In this document: positions 47,433-60,134 of the stretch, piece by piece
Layout of the letters: each line of letters starts with the position of its first letter
Position numbering within the stretch: position 1 is the stretch's first letter
NCBI GenBank assembly: GCA_963853835.1
Contig: OY970824.1
Coordinates: 64,312,884-64,376,883 of the forward strand
Direction of reading: 5' to 3'
DNA length: 64,000 bases
DNA from: Calendula officinalis
Taxonomy: Eukaryota > Streptophyta > Magnoliopsida > Asterales > Asteraceae
Notes under the pieces: generated by a model
Databases searched by the model: none
What the model was told of the DNA's origin: nothing
What the model saw: only the letters and a program-made list of their open reading frames with translations
Made by a program: the position numbers and the translations under genes

Positions 47433-48257
47433 TATAATTTTTCATTATATAAACATGGTTTATTCATTCGGCCTCCTATGTAAACTAGAAGTTAAAACGT
47501 ATAACCAAATTTTATTATTGATCCGACAATGTAAAGACATCATTTCCATCCATTTGTGCGATCTTTTATTCCCAACGCACAAATAGATAAAATTCCATAA
47601 TATTCTCTGATACTTCTTTATCTATTCTTTAAATTATTTTTCTGATAGAATAAGTCTAACTTATTGTTAGATAACATGACACAAGATCAAATATACAATT
47701 TAATATGATCAACACAAGATTCTCTATAAATGAATTTATAAATAAGTAAAACGATCTCCATAAATCACGTTTAAGCGTAACATTTTTCAAGAACCCTACA
47801 TGCATAGCTTTAACAACTCTAATACATGTTCTGTTCAAAAAAAACTCTAATACATGTTTCTAATATAATGCTTATATTTGCTTTATGATTTTGAAAATAT
47901 CATTATATTATGCTTTGATTTTTCCCTTAAAAATATACTTATGGTCTCCGTGCACGGATTGTTTGGGACATTAACAAAGCACAATACATTCTTGGCATTC
48001 GATCAAAACTTGGGTTTTTATTAAGTTGTTTATGAATTAATTTAATAATATAAAGAAAGAATTTAATTGGCAAATTATTCGACATAAAAAACCATTTATT
48101 TGTTTAATAATTTAGTTTATACATAGCCGTATAGCAAAGGCCAAACAATTTGCATATTTGGGAACACCCACACATGGGCTCGTCACATTCTTACATGCTC
48201 CTAAAAGAGTATCCAATGCTATTTATTCTTAGCTTTACATAATTTCAAACTCATATA
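47433..48257. other. Intergenic, no gene seen
   Basis: AT-rich spacer without coding support. Confidence 0.45.
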
Positions 48258-48572
48258 CTTCCTCCGATTCAGAATAAGTGCTACACTTTGGGTTTCATGG
48301 TTTTTGAGGCAACAGATTATAATGATAGTTAAATTAGATTAATTGAATGGTTAATAGCTAATGGGTCCCACATCTTTTGAATAAAGTGAGGTTAATGATT
48401 TTTAAAAGTAAAAAAGTAAGGGTAAATGGATCATTTCACTTTGTTAAAGTAGATAGTTAGTGGGTGTGGGTCATACTATTTTTTGTCAAATAAGGTGATT
48501 TTTTAAAGTGTAGCACTTATTTTGAATCACCCATATAAGAAAAGTGTAGCACTTATTTTGAATCGGAGGAAG
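48258..48572. mobile_element. Stowaway-like MITE, second family
   Basis: 315 bp with ends CTTCCTCCGATTCAGAATAA and GAATCGGAGGAAG, TA on both sides. A diverged relative of 40866-41178 and 41831-42143. Confidence 0.87.
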
Positions 48573-51252
48573 TAGATATGTTTTTATTGAATTGTTATAA
48601 AAAAAAATTTAAATATTTTAACCTAAGGTGAATATCGGATGAAAATAATGATATGATGATAAACTGATAATTAAATGTTATTAAAGTAATTCTGAAAAAC
48701 GAACTTAACATTAGGTTATACATGAACATTAATCTCCGTAAGGAAAGGACATATATATTAAGGGGTTGTTGGTTTTTTTTACTTATTAAGTTATGTCTGG
48801 ATAAAGTGTATGCCTGGATATGTTATGTCTGTCTAGATAAATTAGTATTATCGTTTGTTTTTCAACCTGAACGAATGATCTTAATAAAATTTGACAATTT
48901 TTCAATTCTCAATTTCTCATTATTGTAAATAAACATATTTAAGTGATATATATAATTTTAAATTGAAGTTTTTAATAATAAAAAATGTTGATATATAAGT
49001 AATAAAGTTAAGATTTAATAAAAATTTTATTTTAATAGAATAAAATTATAAATTAAACAAATTTTTTACCGGTCCATATAAAATATGGAATTTTAATTAA
49101 TATAAATTGCATAAATATAAAAAAGAAGAAAAAAAGTTATGACTTAATGGGGAAAACATTATCTCATGACTTTTTCGATTAAGTAATGACGTGTGGATTA
49201 AGACATAAACAAACAGTCTCTTTATGACTTTCCTCATATAGTTATTTCCACATTAAGTCGATTAAGTCGAAAAAGCTATTATATTTGTTTTTTTTTTTTT
49301 TTTGTCCGTTAATGGCACTTATAATTTATAAATCTTCTTTAAGCAAATATTCTAAAAAACTTGACATGTGCTGTTGTTTATAGAAACATTATTCTTGTAA
49401 TTTGGCAGAATAAATGGCCAAATGAAAAAATCAAACATATAACTTTAGAATCTGGTTGACATTTAATTTTCACTTATTTGAAAACAAAAAATTACTCTAG
49501 GAGACTTCTTAAAATTCTGCAAAGTATCCAAAAATTAATTTGACCGACAAGTTCATTCCCTCAAATTTTATATTTCCCTTTACCCGAAATAAACACCTCA
49601 CGTATATATGTATGTATATACCATTTATGTGAAATGTGAACATTTGGCAGATGACATGATCTTACAGCCAAAAGAAAAATAGACAGGTTAAAAACGACCA
49701 TTTCTGCACTGCTTACACATGTTGTATAGGCGGTAATTTTTCTTTTTACTTTTCCTTTTTAATTAATGAGAAATTTGGATTATGGGTAATATCTCTATAT
49801 GCAGCTTTAGAGAAATTGATGGCAACATGGAATCAGTCAGTTGGTATTTCGGTTTGCCAAAGGTAAAGGCGACGGAAATGTGGGACATATTTGAATTAAA
49901 AATGAGTTTTTGTGTGTGTGTTTATAATGTGTGTGACCTTAAAATATATAATGAAAGTGTATTGACAGGGGTATCATTTGCAATATCAGATAGTGTAACG
50001 TTAATGTGATAAAAACTAAATTTTTAGTTGTTATAACGGTTGAGAATGGTGTAAGTACATTATAGGCCAAGTAAAAATAATATGTATATGTATGATAAGG
50101 CCTCAAGGGTCAAGTAATCTATGTAAACGAATGAAATTACAAAATTAATTATTTTGTTATTTTAAGGTAAGATTTTTTACGGTCACGTTATGTTAAAGTT
50201 AATAATGAAAATTAAAATTAGAGTTTGAAATTTAAAATCTTCTTATGAAAAAAAAAAAATTATGTGTAAAATATAAGGTACGTGCTATAAGATACACCGA
50301 CGTTTATCATTTTACGAATAAAACAATTTTTTCTCTCCACGTGCTCAGAAATTTTATATTTTAGACAACACAAGTTGATTTTATAGTTAATTAACTGATA
50401 ATTATTTAATTCTAAATTTTAATTTTATTTGTAAAACTTTTATACTTAAATAACAATATAAAGAATCGGAAACTCAACGTGGCCTTGACTAACTTGGCAT
50501 GGAGCTGTCGGCTATTTTAAAATTTATGTTCGTACAAAAAAATCTATATACAATTTAACAATAAATGTGATATTAATTATTGATTAAATATTTTTGCAAC
50601 ACCTGACCAACACGTACATAAATCTTATTTTCTTTTCTTTTCATGCAAATTTATATTCATTGCTTTTGTTCGTTAACTGTTTGAGCAAACTGCAAACATG
50701 TACATGCAAAAGATATAATTTAAACGTTTGTTATATAACTTAATAAAACTATGTTGAAAAACAATAATTAGAATTCGTATACAAAGATGAAATTATTGGG
50801 GGGATGGCCACAAAATATATTTTCAATTATGAAAATTGAACATGGCAATGAAAAAGACTCCAAGGAGAGAAAAAAACACAAACCCATCTCTGACCCAAAT
50901 GTGGAAATATGTATACATAATTCATAAACAGACCCACAAGGCCACCATCTGCAAATATATATATTGACCATATATTCTTTTCAAATCTTCATAATTTAGT
51001 ATTAGCAACGCTACAAAAATCAATTTTGATAATATCAATTTACAGATCACACATAAATAGTTATCTGTACATGTGATTAAACAAACAATGTATATATGAA
51101 ACATAACTATCATAGTGTTATAGTGAGATTAATTTTGAGAATCACAAATTATTGATAAAAAAGGCAACTATTTTAAGTTTTACTTAATTTTGTTCGTTTA
51201 CATCACATTTTTTAAGCTAGGTTTTATGAGATTTTGGCCGAATATTAGCTAA
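48573..51252. other. Long AT-rich intergenic stretch, no gene seen
   Basis: No coding frame, RNA gene or clear transposon could be supported. A sequence at 48757-49310 begins AAGGGGTTGTTGGTTT and shares TTAAGTCATGACTTAATG-like words with 55240-55785, so both may be old members of one MITE family. Confidence 0.4.
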
Positions 51253-51891
51253 GACTGGACGGAGTGGGCAAAGTCCCGTGGTGTGGCCGCTGATGTGGCT
51301 GCCCAGCCACGGCGTGGTCGTGCTCGGAACACCACCACCCCTACACGGCGTGGGGTTATGGCGTGGGTGGAAGTGGCCACGGCCACGGCTTGTAACGAGC
51401 GGGGGATGTGATTTTCGAGAGTTTTGACCGTTGGGACTTGGGAGAAGGCTGCAGAAGATGAAATGTAAAAAAAAGCTGCTTTTTCTCTCTCTTTGGCTGG
51501 AACTGAAGAAGACGATTGGAGAAGACGAGTGTTGTCTGCGTTTTTTTTCCAGTTGTAGGGTTTTGTAATGTTTTTTTTGGGCCTCTAAAAATGTCTTAGC
51601 CTTTTAGATTTTAGTGTTGGGCTTTTTAACTCATTAATACCAACACAAAAGCCTTGTAGCGTATGAATTGATATTTTTTTATAAAAAATCTAAATCGAAT
51701 TAATTTAATTTAATAAATTGTTATTTTATGTTAATAAAAATAAAGGGGAAATAAATGATGAGATGGGAATAAAAATGGTGTGGTGGGTATTTCCTGGATA
51801 AAGTGGTGTGATATGGTTGCTGAGGTGCTAGATGATGTGACAGAAAATTTGGTGTGGTGGTGAGACCCATACCCCATAGTTTAAAAGGGAC
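51253..51891. mobile_element. Harbinger deletion derivative
   Basis: 639 bp with TAA on each side (51250-51252 and 51892-51894). Left end GACTGGACGGAGTGGG; right end complement AACTATGGGGTATGGG. Same GC-rich 5' part and GGTGTGGTGGG-rich 3' part as 45778-46387. No open frame remains. Confidence 0.82.
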
Positions 51892-51901
51892 TGTGGTGTG
51901 A

Positions 51902-51977
51902 TTGAGGGTTCAAGTCTCATAGTGGACATAGGTGGATTGTGGATATAAGAGTAGATTATGATTGCCGTTCAAAAAAT
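51902..51977 (+). mobile_element. Short SINE with 16-bp target duplication
   Basis: 76 bp with a B-box-like GGGTTCAAGTCTC, then AGTAGATTATGATTGCCGTT and a poly-A tail. The flanks (51886-51901 and 51978-51993, ATAGT.TAA.AGGGAC) form a 16-bp duplication with two mismatches. The duplicated target includes the end of the neighbouring Harbinger element. Its TTGCCGTTCAAAA tail matches the LINE at 23436-24291. Confidence 0.85.
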
Positions 51978-52277
51978 ATAGTCTAAGAGGGACAGGCCTC
52001 GGTTCTTATTTTTGGTACCCGGCTTTCAAGGGATTGGGCCAGAGCCTTTTGTCTTATAATCACTGAAGTTTTAAATATTGATGAACATACACAAACTCGA
52101 ATACACCAGTGACCAGTTCATCAATCAGCAGATAACAAAGATTTTTGTACAATATCCATTCATGAACAAATTGTGTCTTAAATGCAACAAAAAAAAAAAA
52201 AGAAGAAAGAAACAGATCCAACTTAATACATCAAAATATCAAATTACTACAAAAGAACATTTGATTCCAGAGTTAAT

Positions 52278-52349
52278 GGGGCATTCCGAGAATTGAACTC
52301 GGGACCTCTCGCACCCTAAGCGAGAATCATACCACTAGACCAAATGCCC
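52278..52349 (-). tRNA. tRNA-Pro (anticodon AGG)
   Basis: Read on the minus strand, 72 nt form a full cloverleaf. The acceptor stem is GGGCATT paired with AATGCCC and discriminator C. The D arm includes TGGTCTAGTGGTATGATT. The anticodon stem CTCGC/GCGAG encloses TTAGGGT with anticodon AGG. The T arm is CCGAG TTCAATT CTCGG. A-box (TGGTCTAGTGG) and B-box (GAGTTCAATTC) Pol III promoters are intact. No intron and no encoded CCA. Confidence 0.96.
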
Positions 52350-53262
52350 TTATTGATTATCATATTGAAACCTTACTACAAATACAATGTAGGATAACTA
52401 TATTGTAGATGACTTTCCTTAAAATATTTTCGTTTTCATATGTCTGTCATCTGGACATTTAGTATTGATTAATGTATTACCATATTCACCTCTTAAGATT
52501 TTAAAAGTGTTTGTATGAGAATGTGGAAAACTTTAAATTATGTAATTATTAACAAAATACATTTGTGAAAAGATTGTTAATTTGTACATGTCAGATAGTT
52601 AACGGACCAAATAGATGGTCTTTTAGCCGAAACTATCCGTGAAACAAAAGGACTATGATAAATTCGTAATTTTAGGCAAATTACATAAATTATTATTTTT
52701 TACTTTACTCAAATTCCAAATCATTATTTTACCGGCAATACCACAAAATTTTATTTTATTTTTGCAGACGATATTCATTATTTATTTTAGATGATTATCA
52801 TTATTTCTTTTCTAAGTTTTGCGAATTGATTTTTTTAAATAAATAATTAAACAGGGTGTTCACGCGACAATCTAAAAACTGCGAGAACTAATAACATTTT
52901 ATAATTCACATGAGATTAAATCCATTAACATGAAATATGTTAGACATTTGTATGTTTGTACTATGCGACCATCAAACTCAGATGAATCATCCACAAAAAT
53001 ATAAATCCAGCTCAATTTATTATATATACTCAAGTTCAGAAATAAATTCAATCCATCACAACGAAAATAACGACCATAGCTGGTGCCACCGTCTGTCGAG
53101 AACCAAAATATGAACCCGGAATCGCAACAGAACCACCGTTCCTAGGAATGGCGGTAAAAGACGGCAGCAAAAAAGACAACACACAAGACGACAAAACATT
53201 AAAACGACATATAACACATTAATAAAGTTCACTCTTAAATTCAGAAACGTAAAAGTAACGGT
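52350..53262. other. Spacer between tRNA-Pro and EF-1alpha, no gene seen
   Basis: AT-rich. The last 200 bp may hold the 3'UTR of the EF-1alpha locus. No coding frame was supported. Confidence 0.5.
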
Positions 53263-55119
53263 TCATTTCTTCTTGGCTGCAGCCTTGGTGATTTCAGCAC
53301 CAGTTGGGTCCTTCTTGTCCACACTTTTGATCACACCAACCGCCACAGTTTGCCTCATATCCCTAACCGCCCCAAAGGCGGATACTCAGAAAACGTCTCA
53401 ACCACCATGGGCTTGGTCGGAACCATCTTCACAATCCCCGCATCACCGTTTTTCAGAAATTTCGGCTCTTTCTCAATCTCCTTCCCCGACCTCCGGTCAA
53501 TCTTGGTCAACAGCTCACCAAACTTAACCGCAATATGAGAAGTGTGACAATCGAGCACCGGTGCGTACCCGTTCCCGATTTGACCCGGGTGGTTCATGAT
53601 TATTACCTGAGAAGTGAAACTTGCTGGATCGTCTTTTGAATTTGAAGCGACGTAACCACGTTTAAGATCCTTAACCGCCACGTTCTTCACGTTAAACCCT
53701 ACATTATCCCCTGGTAACGCCTCTTGGAGGGCCTCATGATGCATTTCAACTGATTTCACTTCAGTGGTGAGGCCCAAAAGTGACGACCATACCAGGCTTG
53801 ATTATGCCCGTTTCAACCCGACCAACGGGCACGGTTCCAATACCACCGATTTTGTACACGTCTTGGAGCGGGAGGCGAAGAGGCTTGTCTGATGGTCGTT
53901 TTGGTTCACTAATGTTATCGAGTGCTTCTAATAACGTCGGGCCTTTGTACCAGTCGAGATTCGTTGACCTCTCGATCATGTTATCTCCCTCAAAACCCGA
54001 GATTGGAACAAATGGGATTTTATCGGGGTTGTAACCAACTTTCTTGAGATACGATGATACTTCCTTGACGATTTCATCGTACCTAGACTTCGAGTATTTA
54101 GGGGTAGTAGCATCCATCTGCAAAAATACAAAATGTTACACTTTATATAACTGAAAGCAAAAAGAGTCCTAATTACCCCTAAACTAAATAAAAACTAACA
54201 ATCAAATGTTTTAAAAACTGGATTTTGCATTAAACCAACTAATCATGTCCTAAATACAATTGAACTTGTTGAAACAAATTAGCCGTTGGTTGAACCAGAT
54301 GACAATTTCGTTGAGTATTTATGATACATTAATTATGTACATAGTATATAAATGTTAAAAAACTAGAAAAATACAAAATAAATACCATAAAATATTGCAA
54401 ATTTTAAAAACATATTTTTCAATTAGATTTTATTTTTTAATTCCAAAATCTATATAAAAATTCATATGATTATTATTTAACTAATTAAAGAAAACGGTTT
54501 TTAACGATTCAATTCAACCAAGTTATCATGTCCAACCGGTCAATTCTGACAGAATTATAACCATTGATTTAACCGGCTCATTTGGACCGACTCTCTTCTC
54601 TGATTCAACTAGGTTTTAAAAACATGGCTAACAATATAAAGGAACAATGTTTCATACCTTGTTGCAACAACAGATCATTTGTCTAACACCGAGTGTAAAG
54701 GCGAGCAAAGCATGCTCACGAGTCTGACCATCTTTAGAAATGCCAGCTTCAAACCCTCCAGTAGTCGAATCGATGATCAAAACAGCACAATCGGCTTGTG
54801 AAGTTCCAGTGATCATGTTTTTGATAAAATCACGATGACCTGGCGCATCGATGACCGTGCAATAATACTTTGTGGTCTCGAATTTCCACAAAGCAATATC
54901 AATCGTGATGCCACGTTCACGTTCGGCTTTGAGTTTGTCAAGTACCCATGCGTATTTAAATGAACGTTTGTTCATTTCAGCAGCTTCTTTCTCGAATCTT
55001 TCGATTACACGCTTGTCAATACCTCCAAGTTTGTAGATTAAGTGTCCCGTAGTGGTTGACTTTCCAGAGTCAACATGACCAATGACGACTATGTTGATGT
55101 GAACCTTTTCTTTACCCAT
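53263..55119 (-). pseudogene. EF1A: Elongation factor 1-alpha with disabling microdeletions
   Basis: Derived from eEF1A, the GTPase that brings aminoacyl-tRNA to the ribosome. Exon 1 (55119-54658, 154 codons) is intact, with the P-loop GHVDSGKSTTTGHL and DAPGHRDF. Exon 2 (54117-53263) starts correctly at MDATTPKYSK after a GT-AG intron. At about 53770 about 8 bases are missing where GPTGLTTEV is expected, so the frame reaches TGA at 53761-53763. At about 53629 four codons (KEAA) are missing in frame. At about 53370 about 7 bases are missing near PPLGRFAVRDM, giving a second frameshift. The C-terminus (KSVDKKDPTGAE and AAAKKK before the stop) is recognisable in its own frame. The intron rules out a retrocopy. 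A truncated product of about 270 residues is possible. Confidence 0.92.
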
Positions 55120-55131
55120 CGTCAAATTGAA

Positions 55132-55925
55132 CTGGTTGATAAAATTGTAACAAATTAAATTGATGTCAGAAAACTTATGTGCAACATGCATTAAGAGTAA
55201 AATAATTTGTTGGACGAAATAATAAACATGATTAACATTAAGGTGGTGTTTATTTATGACTTGATGGACTTAATAAATAAGTTACTTAATGTAGAAAGTC
55301 ATTATTGGTCTGTTTGTTTATGATTTTAACCATAAAGCATGACTTAACTGGAAAAGTCATGGAGGTGATCTCCTCCCCATTAAGTCAAGAGTTTTATTTT
55401 ATTTTTTTGTATTTATCAAATTTATATTAATACAATTATAATTATTATGTATATATGCAGTTGAAAAAATATTTAATTTCTAAGATTATATTTTTTATAA
55501 TAAAATTTCGTTACATATTTCAACTTTATTTATTTTTAAAATAATAATTCCTATGTATGTATTTTTCTTATTTAGAAAATTTAATTTAAAGATATATATG
55601 AACACTTACTTAAAAATAATGAGGTATGAGAAAAAAAATAGTGAAATTTTATTATTCAGACTATTCATTCAGCACATTAAACAAACAGCAACACTAATTT
55701 ATCTAGACAACACGATTTATCCAAAAAGACACTTTACCCATACAGGACTTAACTAGTAAAAAAAACAAACAAACCCTAAGTCATTAACCCACAATTACCC
55801 ACCAAACTTGTACTAAGAACATTAACCGTGAATTACTTCATACAAATCACACACAAGAGAATTAAACAAGCAAATCAAAGATTAAACTGCGAAATTGATA
55901 CACATAATTAAGTGCAGAATCGAAC
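55132..55925 (-). other. 5'UTR intron of the EF-1alpha locus
   Basis: Inferred intron: donor ACCAAG then GTTCG at 55926/55925, acceptor ATCAACCAG just before a 12-nt leader and the ATG. A leader intron at this position is a standard feature of plant eEF1A genes. The intron holds a probable MITE (about 55240-55785; ends AGGTGGTGTTTATTT and complement AGGGTTTGTTTGTTT). Confidence 0.7.
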
Positions 55926-56018
55926 CTTGGTTTGTACGATTATGAAACTGAGAAACACCGAAGAGCTGCAAAATTTAGGAGCATTGGGTTTGGAAGGGAG
56001 TACGGGGTGCTTTATATA
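55926..56018 (-). promoter_or_regulatory. EF-1alpha core promoter and first 5'UTR exon
   Basis: TATA box GGTATATAAA (read on the minus strand; about 56011-56020) about 30-40 bases before a pyrimidine-rich leader (CTCCCTTCCAAACCC). The leader ends at the 55926 donor. This matches the structure of plant eEF1A promoters and looks intact despite the broken coding sequence. Confidence 0.65.
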
Positions 56019-59000
56019 CCACACTCTTTCTTGGTTTCTATTGCATATATTGCGTATGGTTTCCTATCGACCGTTCGATTGGCATTCATCTAACGATCTA
56101 CCTTGGTCATTTTGCTTCACCGCCAAGTTTATAGATAAAATTCCGAATAAGCCCCCATAAACTTGGGCATCACGTATTAGTTAGACGTCATATGGCGGTT
56201 GTATATTTGTTTTCATATTTGTATAGAAACTAAAAAATATAAAAGAAATGGTAGGTTAAGATATATAGAAAACCTTTGAATAATTTGTAATGTTATCTTC
56301 GTTGAATATTGGTGGCCAAGGTTCTTAACTAAAAATAGTGAAATGGTATTGTTAAAAGAAAACACTATTTAACGATTGAATTATTGATTATTCTAAAAAG
56401 CGAGAATAAATCATCTAACCCGAGTAGAGAGAAGCGGGGAAACGGGTTCGGCCCTTCAGTGAGAAAAATTAAGATTTTCTTAATAAGGCCCCGGCCCAAA
56501 CCACATGAGGCCCACTACCCATTTGTACAAGCCCTTTATTTTCATTTGATCAAAGAAAGAACGGAAACATTCCCATCTCTCAAAAAAATACCTGAAAAAT
56601 CGCTAATCGTAATAAAACTGTCCAAAATCATTATCACGATCACGACTTGATACGTCTGAACATGTATTAAAAAGTTGGGTTTTGTTAATGGCAGCCCTTA
56701 GGGCTGTCTCTAACATGCATAAAACGATTGTACATTCATGGATAGAGTAGTGTTTCTAAAATTCAGGGGGCGGTTTTTATATTAGTTTTGCCTTGTTATT
56801 GACAGCCCTAAGGGCTGTCATTATCATTTTCCTAGAAAGTTAACTAAAACATGTGTCCATGGTCAATGATTAAGTTAATAATGTATTAAGGAGATAAAGT
56901 GTAGAGATGATGCTGTTACTCCGTATGTTCTTTATTGTTGTATATTAGGTTGGTGGTTGTATATTTGTATCTATCTGTGTTTTGAATGATATAAAGTTAA
57001 TCTGGCTATTTCAAGGATTTTTTTTTTTTAATTTTTTTTTCCATTTATTAGCTGTTGGTTATGAAATAAATTAAAATAATACATTTTGTAATGAGGTGTT
57101 ATTGGTTCGAGAGTTGTTGGGTACGTATAGCTGTAACTTATAAGTTGACATCTAATTTTTTGTGAAGGATATAAAGTTTGTTAATTTAAGATGTAAATCC
57201 TTTAGCTATGTGATCAATATTCCTTGTATTTATTGGCCTGCTAATAATAAGTCAATACCAAGATGATTATTATTAGATGTGATAATTTTCGACAGGACAC
57301 GAGAATGAGCAGAACAAGGTTAAGCCTAAATATATTAGGTGTTATAAACGAGTTGACACAACTACCCATTTAAAAAGTGGTTAAGTTAGAGTTTTTCAAA
57401 GCCATTTCTAACCCGCCAATCTATTTAAAATACAATTGGAAAGATTTTAAAAAATTATATTATTAATTTCATATTTACAGGAATTGCAAGTTGCAACTAT
57501 TATATGGGTACATATGTGTATAGTTATTTATATTTATAATTTAACTTCAAAATATTATAATGGCTTATGTTTATGATTTATTATTATAATATACCCTCAA
57601 AGTATTCACATTTCAAACTTTCATAGTATAACTATATGAGCATTATTTACTATTCACATTTTTTACTCAAATCACAAATGAATTGACATGATTAACCCGT
57701 TTAGTAAAAGGTTATTCTCATAATATTTAGAACGATTAACCCGTTTAGTAAAAGGCTATTCTTTAAATGTTTGATATGATTATCTAAACGAGGTGGGTTA
57801 GGACGTATTAGCGAAAACTCATATCATAATATTTCAAATATCACTTTAACTGGGATTTTCTTGATTCATATTACAACAACTATCTAATGTATTTTTCTAC
57901 TTAACAATGAGCTTCTTGCTTAATGTTATGCGAGTTTCATGACAAGCAAAGAGGCAGTGGATTTAAATCTGGGTAGGGACTTGTGTGGTTTTTTTATTTT
58001 TTTTTTGAATTATAAATCCTAATCTACTTCATTAAAACGTATTTTGTTTTTAAACTTATTTTCTACTTCATTAAAATTAAAATTTTGAATATTTAATGAC
58101 CTACTTGTTCCATTTATTCCCGTACCTGACAATGTCCATAAATGACAAAACAAATAACAATGTGTGTCTCCTACACTTTTATCCACAAATAAACATCTCT
58201 TTAAATAGTCTGGATTTAAACTAATAAATACTTGAAGGATTACATTTCATTAATCAAAATATCCAAAAATTTGATCCGATTATATGGATGCTCTCGGTAT
58301 AATTTATAAACTAATCACGAGTGAGGTAATAAACACTTTATGGATTAATCATACGGTTTACCAAACAAATTGTCATATTAGATGTGTTTGGCTAACGAAA
58401 TTGTGGAAATTTTGATCAAAGGACTTACTTGCCTCCAACTACCATTAATTTCGCATATTTTGTATTTGTTGAAATTCATTATCATGTTTTAAAAATTTAA
58501 TTTAACCATAAAGGAAATATTTTGTAACCCTGAAAACAATTTTGTGGTTCAATTATATTATTGAACAAAAATTATACGTATAATATTTGTTTTAGTTCCC
58601 TAATATTTGTGTTTTACACATTTAGTTGTTAAACTCGTGGAAAGTGATAATTTTTCCCGCTGATGAATGGCATATAGATTATAGATGTTTGCTTCTGCTT
58701 CAATGGAACAAAGGTAGGATAAACATAAGAAATCAACTAAGTGAATACGTGGATAAACACAATAGTTTGCAGATCTGCGAAAGTGAACTTTTAACAAAAT
58801 TTTTGCAAAATAGAATTGCGAAATGAACCTTTTTAGAAAGCAAAGTGACATTATGGTACATTAATCCAAATTTTTTTTTTTAATATTTGTGACATAAATA
58901 TACAATAATCAAATCATCATTATGTAATTGGTTAAAATACATATATAATTGCTACTGATTTAAAAATTACAATAACCACCTTATGGATTAGCATCCATTA

Positions 59001-59100
59001 TTACCGTTCAAATAAATTGTTTTAAAAGATTGAAGTCAAATATAAATACTTTACAAATAATAACCGAAAGAAATAAAAAATGAGAAAGTTGATCTGCTCC
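56019..59100. other. Intergenic, no gene seen
   Basis: AT-rich. A pair of GCCCTAAGGGC palindromes bounds 56684-56835. A repeated GATTAACCCGTTTAGTAAAAGG lies near 57690 and 57735. A SINE-tail-like piece in reverse (TTTTTTTGAATTATAAATCC) lies near 58000. No coding frame was supported. Confidence 0.45.
56684..56835. repeat. Short element bounded by GGCAGCCCTTAGGGCTGTC palindromes
   Basis: About 150 bp with one palindrome at each end (AGCCCTTAGGGCT left, GACAGCCCTAAGGGCTGTC right). The right-end context TGTTATTGACAGCCCTAA and CATTATCA recurs, slightly decayed, at 21614-21654. It may be a MITE family I cannot place. Confidence 0.65.
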
Positions 59101-59109
59101 AGCCCAGAG

Positions 59110-60134
59110 AAGTGGGGTCACTCCGAGCAAAACCCAGCTGTTACTTTAATATCTCTCTACTTGAACCCTTCTCTTGCCAAGATCTGGTTTTCTATCTTTT
59201 TCACTCTTTTTATCTTCTTTTTTGTTTTCTGTTCTATAGGTGCCAAAATTTATCATTTTCTGATTATACCACAATCTACAAGAAACAAGAAGAACACAAG
59301 CACTCTAAGATCCAAATCAGAATAATTGCTGGTATGTGAATATATTTGTTAAAAATATGTTCTTGAAGTGATTTTATTCGATTTAACGATGTTCTTCTTC
59401 CATTTCTTTCTGGGCATTGCTTAAATATTCGGATCCTGTCAATTTTTTTCAAGATTAAACTGAAATTTGAGCTCGTTTTGTTGGATTATTCATATTCTTT
59501 ATCAACTGGCATGACTATTACAAAAGATTTCGGATCTTGCATTTTTTATTTAAAGTTTTAATCTTTTTATCTGTTATGTGTATTCTGTTAAAATTGGCTG
59601 ATTATTGATGTTCTTCAATTGAAATTAGGTTATTGCGTAATCTCTTGGATTATTAGAAAACTAGAGAATTTGACTATCTAGAAGATTTTATTTTGACTCA
59701 TGGATGGGTTTAGTGTTCAAATTGCACCCACATTACTGTTTAATACGGATAAATTATCGGAAAACATTGCATTTTTAAATAATACGAGTATTGAGCTTCT
59801 CAAATCAGGTAAAACCGTAAAAGGATGTTCAATCATAATTTTCAGCTAGGCTATGAATTTTTGTGTGTTCATCTATAATTTCATCTGTTTGATGATTATG
59901 AATATTACCTCTACATTAATTGAACTTCATGCGTTATTAGTATGTTCATCAATGACTCTTTAATTGATATTAATCAAAACAGCATTCTTAAATACCATTA
60001 TCTTATCTCCTTGTTAAAGTCAAATTCCTATCAATTTAAATCAGAAAGTGATATTTGACCTCAAATGTCAAATCATTTCATCAAAATTATGTTAAAGTTG
60101 ATTATGCAGAGGCTAATTAGTGGATGATACAATA
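59110..60134 (+). promoter_or_regulatory. 5'UTR with intron of the IQD gene
   Basis: A leader exon near 59110-59330 ends at a GTATGTG donor (about 59331). An acceptor TTATGCAG at about 60109 precedes AGGCTAATTAGTGG and the start codon at 60135. The intron of about 780 bp is AT-rich. Positions are inferred from splice signals only. Confidence 0.5.

Noticed and set aside
45750..52000. CRISPR-like arrays of short repeats
   Set aside because: This is plant nuclear DNA; the short repeats here are transposon ends, microsatellites or LTR tandem units, with no spaced identical repeats.
53355..53777. 140-codon minus frame as a separate gene
   Set aside because: It is the middle of EF-1alpha exon 2 after the first frameshift, not an independent gene.
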